From positions 950,001-1,014,000 of the forward strand of contig JADJIQ010000005.1 in the NCBI GenBank assembly GCA_016707005.1: DNA of 64,000 nt. Reading direction: 5' to 3'. Numbering within the stretch: the first letter of the stretch is position 1; every line of letters begins with the position of its first letter. The DNA is from Ignavibacteria bacterium. Lineage in GTDB: Bacteria > Bacteroidota > Ignavibacteria > Kapaibacteriales > Kapaibacteriaceae. Shown here one piece after another: positions 1 to 8,483 of this stretch. A program made the position numbers and the translations under genes. The notes below the pieces were generated by a model. The model ran no database searches and was not told where the DNA came from. It saw only the letters and a list, made by a program, of their open reading frames with translations.

Positions 1-2097
1 GAGGAAGACCTTGAGAATGGCAAGGCCAAGAAGTGCAATACCACCGAGTCGGATCGATCGCACATCGCGCAAGAATCCGATCACAACGACGACGATCCCG
101 TAGAGGATCCACACGCCGGATAACACAAGGTGCAACTTGTTTAAGAGCGTGCTCTCTTCATACATGGTCTGCGCATTGTCGTAAGCGATCCAAAGCGACC
201 AAACAGATTCTGTGCTTGCAAGAATGAAGGTTGTGGCAACGATGCCAAGAGCTGCAATGGTCCGATAGATCTGCGAGATCGTATGATTCGGACGCCAGAA
301 AAAGACAGACAATGCAACTGCAACCATCAGTCCAGTGCCCGTACGCACGTTCATGAATGCTGTGTAGTCGGCATTCAATCGGAACCACGACATTTCAATG
401 ATCCATGCGGCTGCAACGATATAGGACATGATCACCGCTGCAAACGTGAGCGGTCCACTGTTCCGATAGCCCGTGATCAGCCATACCCCAGCACTTGTGG
501 CCGCTGTTGCTGCAAGCCCCACGCCACAGGCAGCGTATTGGATATGATCGCTGCCGCCAACCATTGTGTTGAACACTGCATCTCGCACTTCTGCATAAAC
601 GAACATCATGGAAGTGATCCACCCCACGATCTCGAACAACATGGCAAATGGTTGAGTTCTCACCGATGTGAGGAGAAGCTGAGACCGAGCAATGAACACG
701 GTGGCGCCGATCACTACGATGTAGGATAACGTGCGCATCGAGAACACGGGCAGGTACGAAGCTTCTTCCATGAGTGCCCCGTCTGAAGCAAGCGCGAAGA
801 ACAGTGTGATGCCACCGGAGAGAACAAGTGCGGTTCGTGCGGTGGCCAATAGTTCGAGTCGGCGGAATGCCACGTATCCTACAAGTGCCGCCATGCTGCC
901 AACGATCCGGGAAACGTTCGGGTCATCAACCACCACTCCGTTCAGCGACAGCGTGATGATTCCGGCAGAGGCAACAACTCCGTGAAAGAAAGGGTCGCTA
1001 ACACGTGGTGCGCGCAGGTACACCAGTACAAACGGAATGATCGCTGCCATGGTGAGAAAGAGATGCTGGATCCATTGCTCAGAATCATCCGTAACAACTG
1101 CGAGGAAACAAACGAGGAGTCCATAGTAGAGAGTGGCGTGCACCAATTCGAGACTGGCCAATGTTGATGCGGCAGTAGCTCTTCGATAGTGATACCCAAG
1201 GCCCAGTGCCATGGTAAGCAAGAGGAAGACACTGCCTATGATCACATCGTCTCCTGCACCGGTGACGTTGAACCACATCATCCACCACGTTACAACACCA
1301 AAAGATGCAATGAACGCTACCGGACGCCATGTGTCCCTCCAAAGCGCCAATGCGTACAGTCCAACAGAAAGCAAACTCAGATACGTGAAGAGCCCTACTG
1401 TATTCATCTCACCGGTTGACAGCCATGCCGGTGTTGTAAGTCCACCGATCGCGGCCATGATCACGATGGCAAGTGAGTTATGTGCTAATGCCCTCCAAAC
1501 CGCTAGGCACGTAACACCGATCATGAGAACAAAGGCAAGGGGCTGAGGGAGGATCTCGTAGAATCCGTACGTGGCGTAGGCAGAAAGGTAGAGGATGGTG
1601 ATAGAAGCCGAGACGAGACCCTGAGCAAAACCAGCCAGCCCCTTCTTCATCCATCGATGTGCTGCATACATCAGTGCTGAGCCGGCTGCAAAGCCGATCA
1701 TGACGCGGCCAACAGGCGGAATGAGATCGTTGTCAAAGGCATACTTCAAGAAGAAGATCACTGCCAGAACGATGGCCGCAGCGCCAATGCGGTTGAGGAG
1801 CTTGCCGCCGATGAGCATTTCCCACTCGGCGTTGGTTCGTGCTGGAGATGGGACTGAGGATGGGACTGGGGATGGGACTGGGGCTGAAGATGGGACGTAA
1901 GATGGGACTGAGGATGGGACTGGGGATGGGACGGGGGATGGGACGGGTTCCGTCTTCTGTGCTGTGATGGTTCTGCCGAGATCGAGTATGTCGATGCGGC
2001 GCTGGAGTCTTTTGACTCGATCGTACAAAAGCACGATGAAGATCCATGGACCTAGAACAGCGAATAGGCCGATCAGCGTGAACGGTAGAAACTCCAT
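1..2097 (-). CDS. DUF2339 polytopic membrane protein (partial, C-terminus off window)
   Basis: Predicted inner-membrane protein of the DUF2339 family, function unknown. The frame is open from the ATG at 2097 to the left edge: 699 codons, no stop, C-terminus missing. A first membrane segment (MEFLPFTLIGLF) is followed by a basic stretch (RVKRLQRRID), a Pro-Val-Ser linker at about residues 50-85, and the family signature GGKLLNRIGAAAIVLAVIF from about residue 96, then KYAFDN. About twenty further hydrophobic segments follow. It is last in a co-directional run with pdxA (31-bp gap), rodA and purC, so it may share their transcript. The linker is encoded by a 12-bp tandem repeat. Family assignment is firm from the signature; the role is not known. 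Confidence 0.9.
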   Translation of the reverse strand, partial: MEFLPFTLIGLFAVLGPWIFIVLLYDRVKRLQRRIDILDLGRTITAQKTEPVPSPVPSPVPSSVPSYVPSSAPVPSPVPSSVPSPARTNAEWEMLIGGKLLNRIGAAAIVLAVIFFLKYAFDNDLIPPVGRVMIGFAAGSALMYAAHRWMKKGLAGFAQGLVSASITILYLSAYATYGFYEILPQPLAFVLMIGVTCLAVWRALAHNSLAIVIMAAIGGLTTPAWLSTGEMNTVGLFTYLSLLSVGLYALALWRDTWRPVAFIASFGVVTWWMMWFNVTGAGDDVIIGSVFLLLTMALGLGYHYRRATAASTLASLELVHATLYYGLLVCFLAVVTDDSEQWIQHLFLTMAAIIPFVLVYLRAPRVSDPFFHGVVASAGIITLSLNGVVVDDPNVSRIVGSMAALVGYVAFRRLELLATARTALVLSGGITLFFALASDGALMEEASYLPVFSMRTLSYIVVIGATVFIARSQLLLTSVRTQPFAMLFEIVGWITSMMFVYAEVRDAVFNTMVGGSDHIQYAACGVGLAATAATSAGVWLITGYRNSGPLTFAAVIMSYIVAAAWIIEMSWFRLNADYTAFMNVRTGTGLMVAVALSVFFWRPNHTISQIYRTIAALGIVATTFILASTESVWSLWIAYDNAQTMYEESTLLNKLHLVLSGVWILYGIVVVVIGFLRDVRSIRLGGIALLGLAILKVFL
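1844..1949. repeat. 12-bp tandem repeat inside the DUF2339 gene
   Basis: About nine copies of a 12-bp unit close to ATGGGACTGGGG, with variants (TGAGG, GTAAG, ACGGGGG) and one half unit. On the coding strand it gives a four-residue PSPV/PSSV repeat. Twelve is a multiple of three, so copy-number change would only lengthen or shorten the linker. Confidence 0.9.
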
Positions 2098-2128
2098 GAC
2101 TCGCCCCCATTGAGAGACAATAGACTTC

Positions 2129-3109
2129 TTACGATGACAACATACGTCGATTGCGTGCAATGAGGATCGCCATCTCGATGGCTTCGGCCGTGCTTGCAGG
2201 ATCCACGTTTCCGTGTGCCGCAAGATCATAGGCCGTACCGTGATCCGGCGATGTGCGTACGATGCGAAGTCCGGCTGTGCAGTTCACACCAGCCCCCTTC
2301 GCGAGGAGCTTTAATGGGATGAGACCTTGGTCGTGGTACATGGCCACGATGCCGTCGTAGCGCATGTATGCGCCAAATGCGAAGAACCCGTCCGCGGCGT
2401 GTGGTCCATCTGCATGATAACCGTTAGCAACAGCAAGGTCGATAGCAGGTTTGACGAGTTCTTGGTCGATGGTGCCGATCACGCCGTGTTCACCGGCATG
2501 AGGATCAACGGACAACACGGCGATCTGCGGATCGATGAGTCCGAGATCAACAACAAGGTGATGCTTCAAGGCTGCTATACGCTCAACGATGCTCTCAATG
2601 GAAAGTGCATGTGCAACTTCCGACAGTGCAACATGCACAGTGGCAAGGGCCACACGCACATCGCGCGTGCACAGCACCATGAGTGGCGTTTCTTCAACAG
2701 CCGCAGCTACCATTTCTGTCTGGCCGGGATAGGTCCAACCCACCTTCGTCAGTCCATACTTGTTGATCGGCAGAGTAACGAGAGCATGGGAGGTGCCATT
2801 CACTGTGCGGGAGATAGCCGACTCTAGAGATGCTATCGCACATCGAGCTGCGTCGTCTTGAACCGTACCGGGGACGATGCCGGAGGGTGTATCGATCGAA
2901 ACGATCGAGATCACATTCGATCCGATCGTCCAGGTGCCATTGCGAAACGATCCGGGGAGTCGGTACGCCGACATTGCCGCGACCAAGGTTGACTCATCAA
3001 TGGCCAGTTCGATCGACGCATTGAACGTGTGCGTTTGACAAGCGCCGGCAAAACAACGCAGGCCCACGCCATTCACATCACCGCACGAGACTGATAGCGC
3101 GATGTTCAT
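2129..3109 (-). CDS. pdxA: 4-hydroxythreonine-4-phosphate dehydrogenase PdxA
   Basis: Oxidises 4-phosphohydroxy-L-threonine in the DXP-dependent route to pyridoxal 5'-phosphate. The protein is 326 aa, the usual length. The three metal-binding histidines are present: H159 (ATVHV), H204 (DPHAGE) and H259 (MYHDQG), and the C-terminal RTSPDHGTAYDLA motif is intact. Two departures are visible. The N-terminal motif reads GDVNGVGLR rather than the family GD.NG.GPE, and the usual GHTE phosphate-binding motif reads GQTE (128-132). Its ATG overlaps the rodA stop in an ATGA. PdxA-family identity is clear; whether the substitutions alter the substrate is open, since PdxA paralogues with other substrates exist. 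Confidence 0.9.
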   Translation of the reverse strand: MNIALSVSCGDVNGVGLRCFAGACQTHTFNASIELAIDESTLVAAMSAYRLPGSFRNGTWTIGSNVISIVSIDTPSGIVPGTVQDDAARCAIASLESAISRTVNGTSHALVTLPINKYGLTKVGWTYPGQTEMVAAAVEETPLMVLCTRDVRVALATVHVALSEVAHALSIESIVERIAALKHHLVVDLGLIDPQIAVLSVDPHAGEHGVIGTIDQELVKPAIDLAVANGYHADGPHAADGFFAFGAYMRYDGIVAMYHDQGLIPLKLLAKGAGVNCTAGLRIVRTSPDHGTAYDLAAHGNVDPASTAEAIEMAILIARNRRMLSS

Positions 3110-4398
3110 CGAACACCGGAAGCCCTTCTTCGACGGGTTTTATAGAAGTTCAGCAGCATCCCAACAACTGCAACGTTGGCGATGAGTGCCGTGCCCCCTG
3201 AACTCAAGAAGGGTAAGGGAATACCCATCACCGGAAAGAGTCCGATGGCCATACCGATGTTCACCATCGTATGGTAGATGAGCAAGGATGCAAAGCCGAT
3301 CGCGATGATGCTGGCAAAGGAAGAGCGGGCAAGACTGGCGATGTTGAGTGATCGCAATACAACACTGGCGAGAAGGGCGATGACGATGGTCCCGCCAACA
3401 AATCCGAATTCTTCCGTTGGTACACAGAAGATGAAGTCCGTCCACTGTTCAGGGATATACCGAAGCTGCGTCTGTGTGCCTTTAAGGAATCCCTTTCCGG
3501 TCACTCCGCCGGAACCCACGGCAAGGATCGACTGGATCACGTGATAGCCCGTTCCGCGCGGATTACGCTCAGGTTCGAACAAGGTGATGAGGCGGTTCTG
3601 TTTGTAGGGTTCAAGCTCATTGAACACAGGCTTCACTGCAAGTCCGCCGCCCACGAGAACAACACAGGCCACTATCGTAAGGATCAGATTTCGTCGGAAC
3701 AGAAATGCTCCTAATGCGACGAGCGCAGCAACGATGGCAAACCAGATCATGTTGTCGAACAACACACCATACAATGCTGACGCGGCAACAAACGGAGCTA
3801 CTGCAATGAAGTAGAGGATGAAGAGATCGCCCCCTGTCCAGAGATACACACCGAGCATCATGGCAAGGAAGACCGTTGCAGAGCCGGTATCGGGCTGAAG
3901 CATGATCAGTCCCACTGGCAACAAGAACATTCCGCCAACCCAGGCGAGGTCTCTCAGAGATCGAATGTTGAAACCCTTCCTGCCCGTGTATCGAGCCACC
4001 GCCATGAGCGTTGTGAGTTTGGCGAGCTCTGAGGGTTGGAAGGAGAAGCTTCCGATCTGGATCCAACATCGTTGACCATTTACGACGTGACCCAATGGTG
4101 TTAGCACGGCGAGAAGAAGGAGAATGCCGATCCCATACATCGGATAGGCAAGATCCCTCATCCATCGTTCAGGAATAAAGAAGAACGTGCTGGCCGCAGC
4201 GATGCCAATGCCGGCAAAGATGAGCTGACGTTTGAAGATGGTGTCGGAGCCCATACCGTACGCAGCACTGTAGATGGAGATCAGCCCCATCGCAACAACA
4301 CCGGCCACAGCAAGGAGCAGACCCCAGTCGAGCAGGTCATTCACGCGACGTTGCAGAGCAACATCGTCCTCGTCCAGCATAAATGAGTTCAGAGCCAT
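3106..4398 (-). CDS. rodA: Rod shape-determining protein RodA (SEDS glycosyltransferase)
   Basis: Membrane peptidoglycan polymerase of the SEDS family that works with a class B PBP in the elongasome. The 430-aa protein has about ten membrane segments and the usual signatures in order: NGQRCWIQIG and FQPSELAK near residue 110, MLQPDTGSA, the region GTGYHVIQS..GSGG..GKG, the WTDFIF motif with the catalytic Asp at about residue 320, EEFGFVGG, and GIPLPFLSSGGT near the C-terminus. It starts at ATG 4398, overlapping the end of purC by 10 bp, and its stop overlaps pdxA by 4 bp. No mreBCD or PBP2 gene is in the window, so it may lie apart from its usual cluster. Confidence 0.95.
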   Translation of the reverse strand: MALNSFMLDEDDVALQRRVNDLLDWGLLLAVAGVVAMGLISIYSAAYGMGSDTIFKRQLIFAGIGIAAASTFFFIPERWMRDLAYPMYGIGILLLLAVLTPLGHVVNGQRCWIQIGSFSFQPSELAKLTTLMAVARYTGRKGFNIRSLRDLAWVGGMFLLPVGLIMLQPDTGSATVFLAMMLGVYLWTGGDLFILYFIAVAPFVAASALYGVLFDNMIWFAIVAALVALGAFLFRRNLILTIVACVVLVGGGLAVKPVFNELEPYKQNRLITLFEPERNPRGTGYHVIQSILAVGSGGVTGKGFLKGTQTQLRYIPEQWTDFIFCVPTEEFGFVGGTIVIALLASVVLRSLNIASLARSSFASIIAIGFASLLIYHTMVNIGMAIGLFPVMGIPLPFLSSGGTALIANVAVVGMLLNFYKTRRRRASGVR

Positions 4399-5270
4399 GT
4401 CCGCCCCGTGATCCGTTCGAATGCTTCAATGTATTTCGCTCGTGTACCTTCTATCACTGACGAAGGAAGGGTAGGGGGCGGATAGGTTTTGTTCCAATCC
4501 GTGGTCTCCAGCCAGTCTCGCAGGATCTGCTTGTCAAAGTTGTATTGCGACGTTCCCGGAGCATACTCGGAAGCAAGCCAATACCGTGATGAATCCGGCG
4601 TGAGTGCTTCATCGATCAGGATCACCTCGCCATCGATCACACCAAACTCAAACTTGGTGTCCGCAAGGATCAGCCCCTTGCTCTCAACATCCTTAGAGGC
4701 GGCATTGAATAAGGCAAAGCTGTGGTCGCGGACAACGGATGCTACATCGCTGCCAAGAATTTCGGCTGCTTGATCAAACGCGATGTTCTCGTCGTGACCT
4801 TCTTCTGCCTTTGTTGCGGGCGTGAAGATGGGCTCGGCAAGTTTCGACGACTCTTCATATCCGTCGGGCAAGGAGATGCCGCAAACCGTACGCGATGTTT
4901 TGTATTCCTTCCAACCGGATCCGGCAAGGTATCCTCTCACCACACATTCTACAGGGAGGGGGCTTGTCTTTCGTACGATCATGGAGCGACCCGTGAGCAG
5001 CTCTTGTTCTTCCGATGTGAGTCCGTCGATCGTTGAAACATCATACGAGATGATGTGATTGGGAACCACTTGGCCGAGAGTGTCGAACCAATACGCGGAG
5101 ATGGCCGTAAGGAGAGCCCCTTTATCAGGGATGGTCTCCTGCATCACTACGTCAAAGGCAGAGATACGGTCGGTGGCAACCATGAGGAGTCTATCCCCCA
5201 GGTCATAGACATCGCGGACCTTGCCACGTCGGAACAGTGGGTAGGCAGAAAGAGACGTTGTGTGCACCAT
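4389..5270 (-). CDS. purC: Phosphoribosylaminoimidazole-succinocarboxamide synthase
   Basis: SAICAR synthetase, which joins CAIR and aspartate with ATP in purine synthesis. The 293-aa product carries the N-terminal RRGKVRDVYD loop, the ATDRISAFD motif, PLPVECVVRGYLAGSGWKEY, and LADTKFEFG, all typical. I choose ATG 5270 because it leads directly into the conserved start; a TTG at 5288 would add six residues and overlap the upstream gene. Only 7 bp separate it from the 4-TM gene upstream, and its stop lies inside the rodA start, so translation is probably coupled. Confidence 0.95.
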   Translation of the reverse strand: MVHTTSLSAYPLFRRGKVRDVYDLGDRLLMVATDRISAFDVVMQETIPDKGALLTAISAYWFDTLGQVVPNHIISYDVSTIDGLTSEEQELLTGRSMIVRKTSPLPVECVVRGYLAGSGWKEYKTSRTVCGISLPDGYEESSKLAEPIFTPATKAEEGHDENIAFDQAAEILGSDVASVVRDHSFALFNAASKDVESKGLILADTKFEFGVIDGEVILIDEALTPDSSRYWLASEYAPGTSQYNFDKQILRDWLETTDWNKTYPPPTLPSSVIEGTRAKYIEAFERITGRTWL

Positions 5271-5277
5271 GGAATAC

Positions 5278-5676
5278 TCAGCCCGCAAGGGCGCGTTGAA
5301 TGAGCGTAACGCCCAGGATGATAAGAGCCAATGAAGCGATCATGAGGAACGTTGTATTGCGTGCACCAATAGCGTCGCCACGCTTGATGAAGCGAGGGGC
5401 CATGTGGACACAACCAACGGCAACGAGCATGATAAAGGCATGTTCAAGTCTGAACCGCAATCCGTCACCCAGCTCACTCCACTTTGCAATAAGCTGCGTT
5501 ACGCCGAGGATGAGTTGCAGCGTTACAACGATCGTATACACACGCACCGCCCATATGCTGAGGGTATTCAGCGGTTGTTTGCGGATGGTGTTGATGAGCG
5601 GAAAGACAACGCCGAGGGCAGCCAAGAGGTAGATGACGTGCAACATCTTGGCGTGAAGAACATAGAGGGTTTCCAT
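5278..5676 (-). CDS. Small four-helix integral membrane protein, unknown
   Basis: A 132-aa protein with four predicted membrane segments: LHVIYLLAALGVVFPLI, VYTIVVTLQLILGVTQL, AFIMLVAVGCVHMAP and FLMIASLALIILGVTLI. Histidines near the membrane faces (H8, H13, and those in LEHAF and CVHMAP) could in principle bind haem or metal, but I recognise no specific family. It heads the minus-strand purC-rodA-pdxA-DUF2339 run. Its ATG at 5676 is divergent from the exported protein gene at 5720, so the 43 bp between them would hold both promoters. Confidence 0.7.
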   Translation of the reverse strand: METLYVLHAKMLHVIYLLAALGVVFPLINTIRKQPLNTLSIWAVRVYTIVVTLQLILGVTQLIAKWSELGDGLRFRLEHAFIMLVAVGCVHMAPRFIKRGDAIGARNTTFLMIASLALIILGVTLIQRALAG

Positions 5677-5719
5677 GACTGCAAACTACGTGTTCCGACG
5701 GGAATGTATCTTGCCAACC

Positions 5720-6811
5720 ATGCGTTTTCTCCTCATAGTTTTCTTGTTGATTGCGGGGATCGGAATCCGGGCTCAGGATCAACCACCGACTCAGGATCCG
5801 GAACCACTTTTCTATGAGCCCCTTCCCTATGGCAGTATGTCCATGTTCACACCATGGGGCGTGGTGCTCAATGGGAGTTATGATGTGCTGCAGCTCGACG
5901 GAAAGGATCGCAGGATCACCAAGCTGCCTTATGGAACCGGCTTCCTGAACGTCCTCGAGAATACGTTTGTTCACCCTGGCGCCACGATCAGTCAGATCGG
6001 CTGGGGAAAGTGGCTCACCACCGAGGTCTTTCCCCTGAATTTCACCAAGGAAGGGGGCCAGTGGCTTCCGAACTACCAGCTCCACCTTATTGGGGGCGGT
6101 ATGACCTACCGCATGCTTGCCGAGTGGTATCAGTACCAGGGAGTTGCGGCACCTGAAGTATGGTCGGCCTCCACCATCATGTTCTACCACCTTCTGAACG
6201 AAGCCGTTGAGAACGAAGCCTACGTGGGCTACAACACCGACCCGATAGCGGACATCGCCCTGTTTGACTGGCTGGGGATCTTGCTTTTTACGAGCGACGA
6301 TGTGGCCCGGTTCTTTGCGAAGGATCTGAACATGACAGATTGGTCGCAACTCCCCATGATCACCTTCCCGCACGGTCAACTCGGCAACAACGGCCTCTAC
6401 TATTCCCTCAAATGGAACATCCCGGGTTCGGACCAATGGAGCGCTTGGTACTACATGGGCATGGCCAACATGGCCGGAGCGTCGTACAAATTCAACAGTG
6501 AGCACAGCATCACGGTAGGGGCCGGAGCCAGAGGGAAATACCTCTACGAGATCGACCCGCGCGTCCGTCTGCTCACGTTAGAACTCGTCCCCACCGGCGG
6601 CATCTTCTGGGACAGAAACAACTCCCTCCTCGCCTCGATCACGGCAAGTGGTCAGGAAGACCAAACCGTTATCCTCAATGTCTACCCCGGCGTTCTGAAC
6701 ATCACCGACGATATCTCTCCCGCCATTTGGGCCGCATGGGGCTCCAACGGAACGTATGGCATTGGTGTGGCGATCAGGGCAGGGATAGGGGTGGGGTATA
6801 GGAATCAGTAG
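5720..6811 (+). CDS. Exported protein of unknown function
   Basis: I take ATG 5720 as start because it opens a clear signal peptide (MRFLLIVFLLIAGIGIRAQ); a longer frame from 5675 would overlap the divergent gene. The mature part of about 340 aa is rich in Trp, Tyr and Gly and contains amphipathic stretches (SWGWGKW-like, YYSLKWNIPG, GVGYRN at the end), which suggests a periplasmic or outer-membrane-associated protein. The C-terminus GIGVAIRAGIGVGYRNQ has beta-strand character. A segment ENEAYVGYNTDPIADIALFD is followed by a hydrophobic stretch. No known domain is recognised. A 9-bp tandem repeat array starts at its stop codon. Confidence 0.75.
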   Translation: MRFLLIVFLLIAGIGIRAQDQPPTQDPEPLFYEPLPYGSMSMFTPWGVVLNGSYDVLQLDGKDRRITKLPYGTGFLNVLENTFVHPGATISQIGWGKWLTTEVFPLNFTKEGGQWLPNYQLHLIGGGMTYRMLAEWYQYQGVAAPEVWSASTIMFYHLLNEAVENEAYVGYNTDPIADIALFDWLGILLFTSDDVARFFAKDLNMTDWSQLPMITFPHGQLGNNGLYYSLKWNIPGSDQWSAWYYMGMANMAGASYKFNSEHSITVGAGARGKYLYEIDPRVRLLTLELVPTGGIFWDRNNSLLASITASGQEDQTVILNVYPGVLNITDDISPAIWAAWGSNGTYGIGVAIRAGIGVGYRNQ

Positions 6812-6852
6812 ATACGGAGATACGGAGATACGGAGGTACGGTGGTACGGAGG
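6811..6852. repeat. 9-bp tandem repeat (GATACGGAG)
   Basis: Four to five copies of GATACGGAG/GGTACGGAG beginning at the last base of the preceding stop codon. The same unit in the opposite orientation recurs at 22634-22683. Confidence 0.85.
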
Positions 6853-7073
6853 TTCACATTGACCCGCTGAAGGTTGATTGCAACATTTAACCAGACTCGG
6901 ATGGAGTATGCGACAATGACTCGAGGTAGTAGGCGAATTGTCGATAGTTGCGTCGTTTCTGTACTGTAACTTGGCTTAGAGCAGTAGCTGAGTGGAGACT
7001 AAGTAAGAGAGGTCTTTCTCAGCCTCTCTGTTTTATCGATGAAACGTGCATGAATGAAGCCTGGAGTAGAGCA

Positions 7074-7988
7074 ATGAAGCTCATGACACTTGTATTGGTT
7101 TGCGCTTTATGTACCACACCTTCTCAGGGGCAGAAGAGAGCTTCACAGCCGGTTCCAGGCACCATCTGTAGAATTGAAGTTCCAGACGGATTTGTTGCAT
7201 CAAGTGAATTCTATGGGTTTATCAATAGCAACAATGGTGCATCGATAATGATAAGTGTGATTCCGGGTTCCTATTCAGCATTGCTTAAAGCCTTTACACC
7301 AGAGGCATTAGAGGCTAAAGGAATGAAGGTTCTCAAAACTGAATTGGTTCGAGTTGATAAACAAGACGCTACACTGTTTTCAATTCAGCAATTTGCCTCC
7401 GGCGTTAAGTATTACAAACAAACCGTCATGTTTGGTGACGAACATAAGACCACGATCATCAATGGTATCTACCCTGCAAGTTCAGCTATCGCAGGTGAGA
7501 TCAGACAATCGATTCTTTCCTATCATCGAGACACAGCTCAGAAACGCTCCTTTGAGCGGGAGTCATCGTTCTCTGTTAATGTAGAAGGCACATCCTTAAA
7601 GTATGTAAACAACATTTCCGGTATGATGATATACAACGAAGATGGCGCAATGCCCTCTGCGTCGGCCTCGCTAGTTGTTGGAAGTTCGCTGGGAAAAGTC
7701 CTGAACATTGGCAACAAAAAGGAATACACCGTTGATAGATTGAAGAAATTGCCAAATGGGGAGCTTGCCCAGATTCAACGAGTTGACTCGATAACAATCG
7801 GTGATTTAAAGGGATATGAAGTAGTTGCTAACGGGGTTTCTAGCGGTGGTTACCCCGAACTCGTCTACCTGTTGATGCTTTATAAAGACAGTTTGGGCTA
7901 TTACATGGTTATAGGTCGCTCCTTGGAGAGCCAAGATAAGATGCTGCATACCTTCATGAAGGTAGCAAGAACGTTTAAGGCTCAATGA
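7074..7988 (+). CDS. Exported protein with two PsbP/DcrB-like halves
   Basis: The start at ATG 7074 follows a GGAG ribosome site and gives a signal peptide (MKLMTLVLVCALCTTPSQGQ). The remaining 280 residues seem to be two similar halves: each has a short entry strand, a GYY/YYK-like core and ends in a helix (EIRQSILSYH; HTFMKVARTFK). This pattern, with IEVPDGF near the front, resembles the PsbP/DcrB fold seen in DUF1795-type exported proteins, but that is an inference from layout. The gene is visibly richer in A/T than its neighbours, which hints at recent acquisition. A spurious frame on the other strand covers its 3' end. Confidence 0.7.
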   Translation: MKLMTLVLVCALCTTPSQGQKRASQPVPGTICRIEVPDGFVASSEFYGFINSNNGASIMISVIPGSYSALLKAFTPEALEAKGMKVLKTELVRVDKQDATLFSIQQFASGVKYYKQTVMFGDEHKTTIINGIYPASSAIAGEIRQSILSYHRDTAQKRSFERESSFSVNVEGTSLKYVNNISGMMIYNEDGAMPSASASLVVGSSLGKVLNIGNKKEYTVDRLKKLPNGELAQIQRVDSITIGDLKGYEVVANGVSSGGYPELVYLLMLYKDSLGYYMVIGRSLESQDKMLHTFMKVARTFKAQ

Positions 7989-8005
7989 CGCGACGTCACA
8001 GTCGC

Positions 8006-8231
8006 CCAATGGAATTTCGATGAACTTAGACCATTTATCGTCCAGCTGACGGAACCCGTCGGGGAGTTCCGTGTGGAATGCGCGGTGTGTGATACAGATC
8101 GACGGTTGAATGAATAGTAGGTCGTCGAAGAGCTTGATGTGATAGCCGATGCGGTACGAGTTGAACATCTGAAAACCTTTGTCGATCTTCTCGCCGTTGT
8201 CATTGACGAATACCTGGTACGTTGGCATCAA
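8006..8231 (-). pseudogene. Fragment of an exported beta-barrel-type protein
   Basis: Reading the minus strand from 8231 gives about 75 residues that look like the C-terminal part of a Bacteroidota outer-membrane protein: FVNDNGEKIDKGFQMFNSYR, then IGYHIKLFDDLLFIQPS, THRAFHTELPDGF and LDDKWSKF. Such a segment normally sits near the end of a longer protein with a signal peptide; here no N-terminus exists and the frame runs on into sequence antisense to the neighbouring gene. It abuts a Crp/Fnr fragment. I treat it as a remnant. Confidence 0.5.
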
Positions 8232-8256
8232 TGAAGTAGTACTTCCTGATGCACCC

Positions 8257-8424
8257 TCAAAGAACGAAGTAGCTCTTATCGGATCGTTGTCCCGCTTCGA
8301 GCAACACAGTCCCCTTCGCTACTGAACGAAACACGTCCAACGACACAATAGCGTTCTTCTTCTCTTCAGTAAGAGAAACGTATCCCGATAAAAAGTCAGA
8401 AAGGATGTCTTGCAATCTTCTCAC
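8257..8424 (-). pseudogene. Fragment of a Crp/Fnr-family regulator (N-terminal cNMP domain)
   Basis: From a GTG at 8424 the minus strand encodes 55 residues: LQDILSDFLSGYVSLTEEKK, then VFRSVAKGTVLLEAGQRSDK and SYFVL, ended by TGA. After the stop the same frame continues GCIRKYYFID before diverging. This is the opening of the cyclic-nucleotide-binding domain of Bacteroidota Crp/Fnr regulators, where ..SYFVLKG CIR.YY.. would be expected without a stop. The rest of the domain and the HTH are absent, and the sequence switches to a beta-barrel fragment. A dead fragment, most likely. Confidence 0.6.
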
Positions 8425-8440
8425 TACTGTAGGTGATCAT

Positions 8441-8483
8441 CATTAGCTTATTAGCACATTAGCACATTAGCACATTAGCACAC
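8441..8483. repeat. 8-bp tandem repeat (ATTAGCAC)
   Basis: About four copies of ATTAGCAC plus a degenerate leading copy. The TAA stop codon of miaB (8467-8469, minus strand) lies inside the array. The same octamer recurs at 49521-49556, across the stop of the TetR gene. Confidence 0.9.

Noticed and set aside
7806..8005. Continuation of the barrel fragment as a 141-codon gene
   Set aside because: From about 8005 downwards the frame is antisense to the 3' end of the exported protein gene and has no barrel-like pattern; only 8006-8231 looks like real coding remnant.
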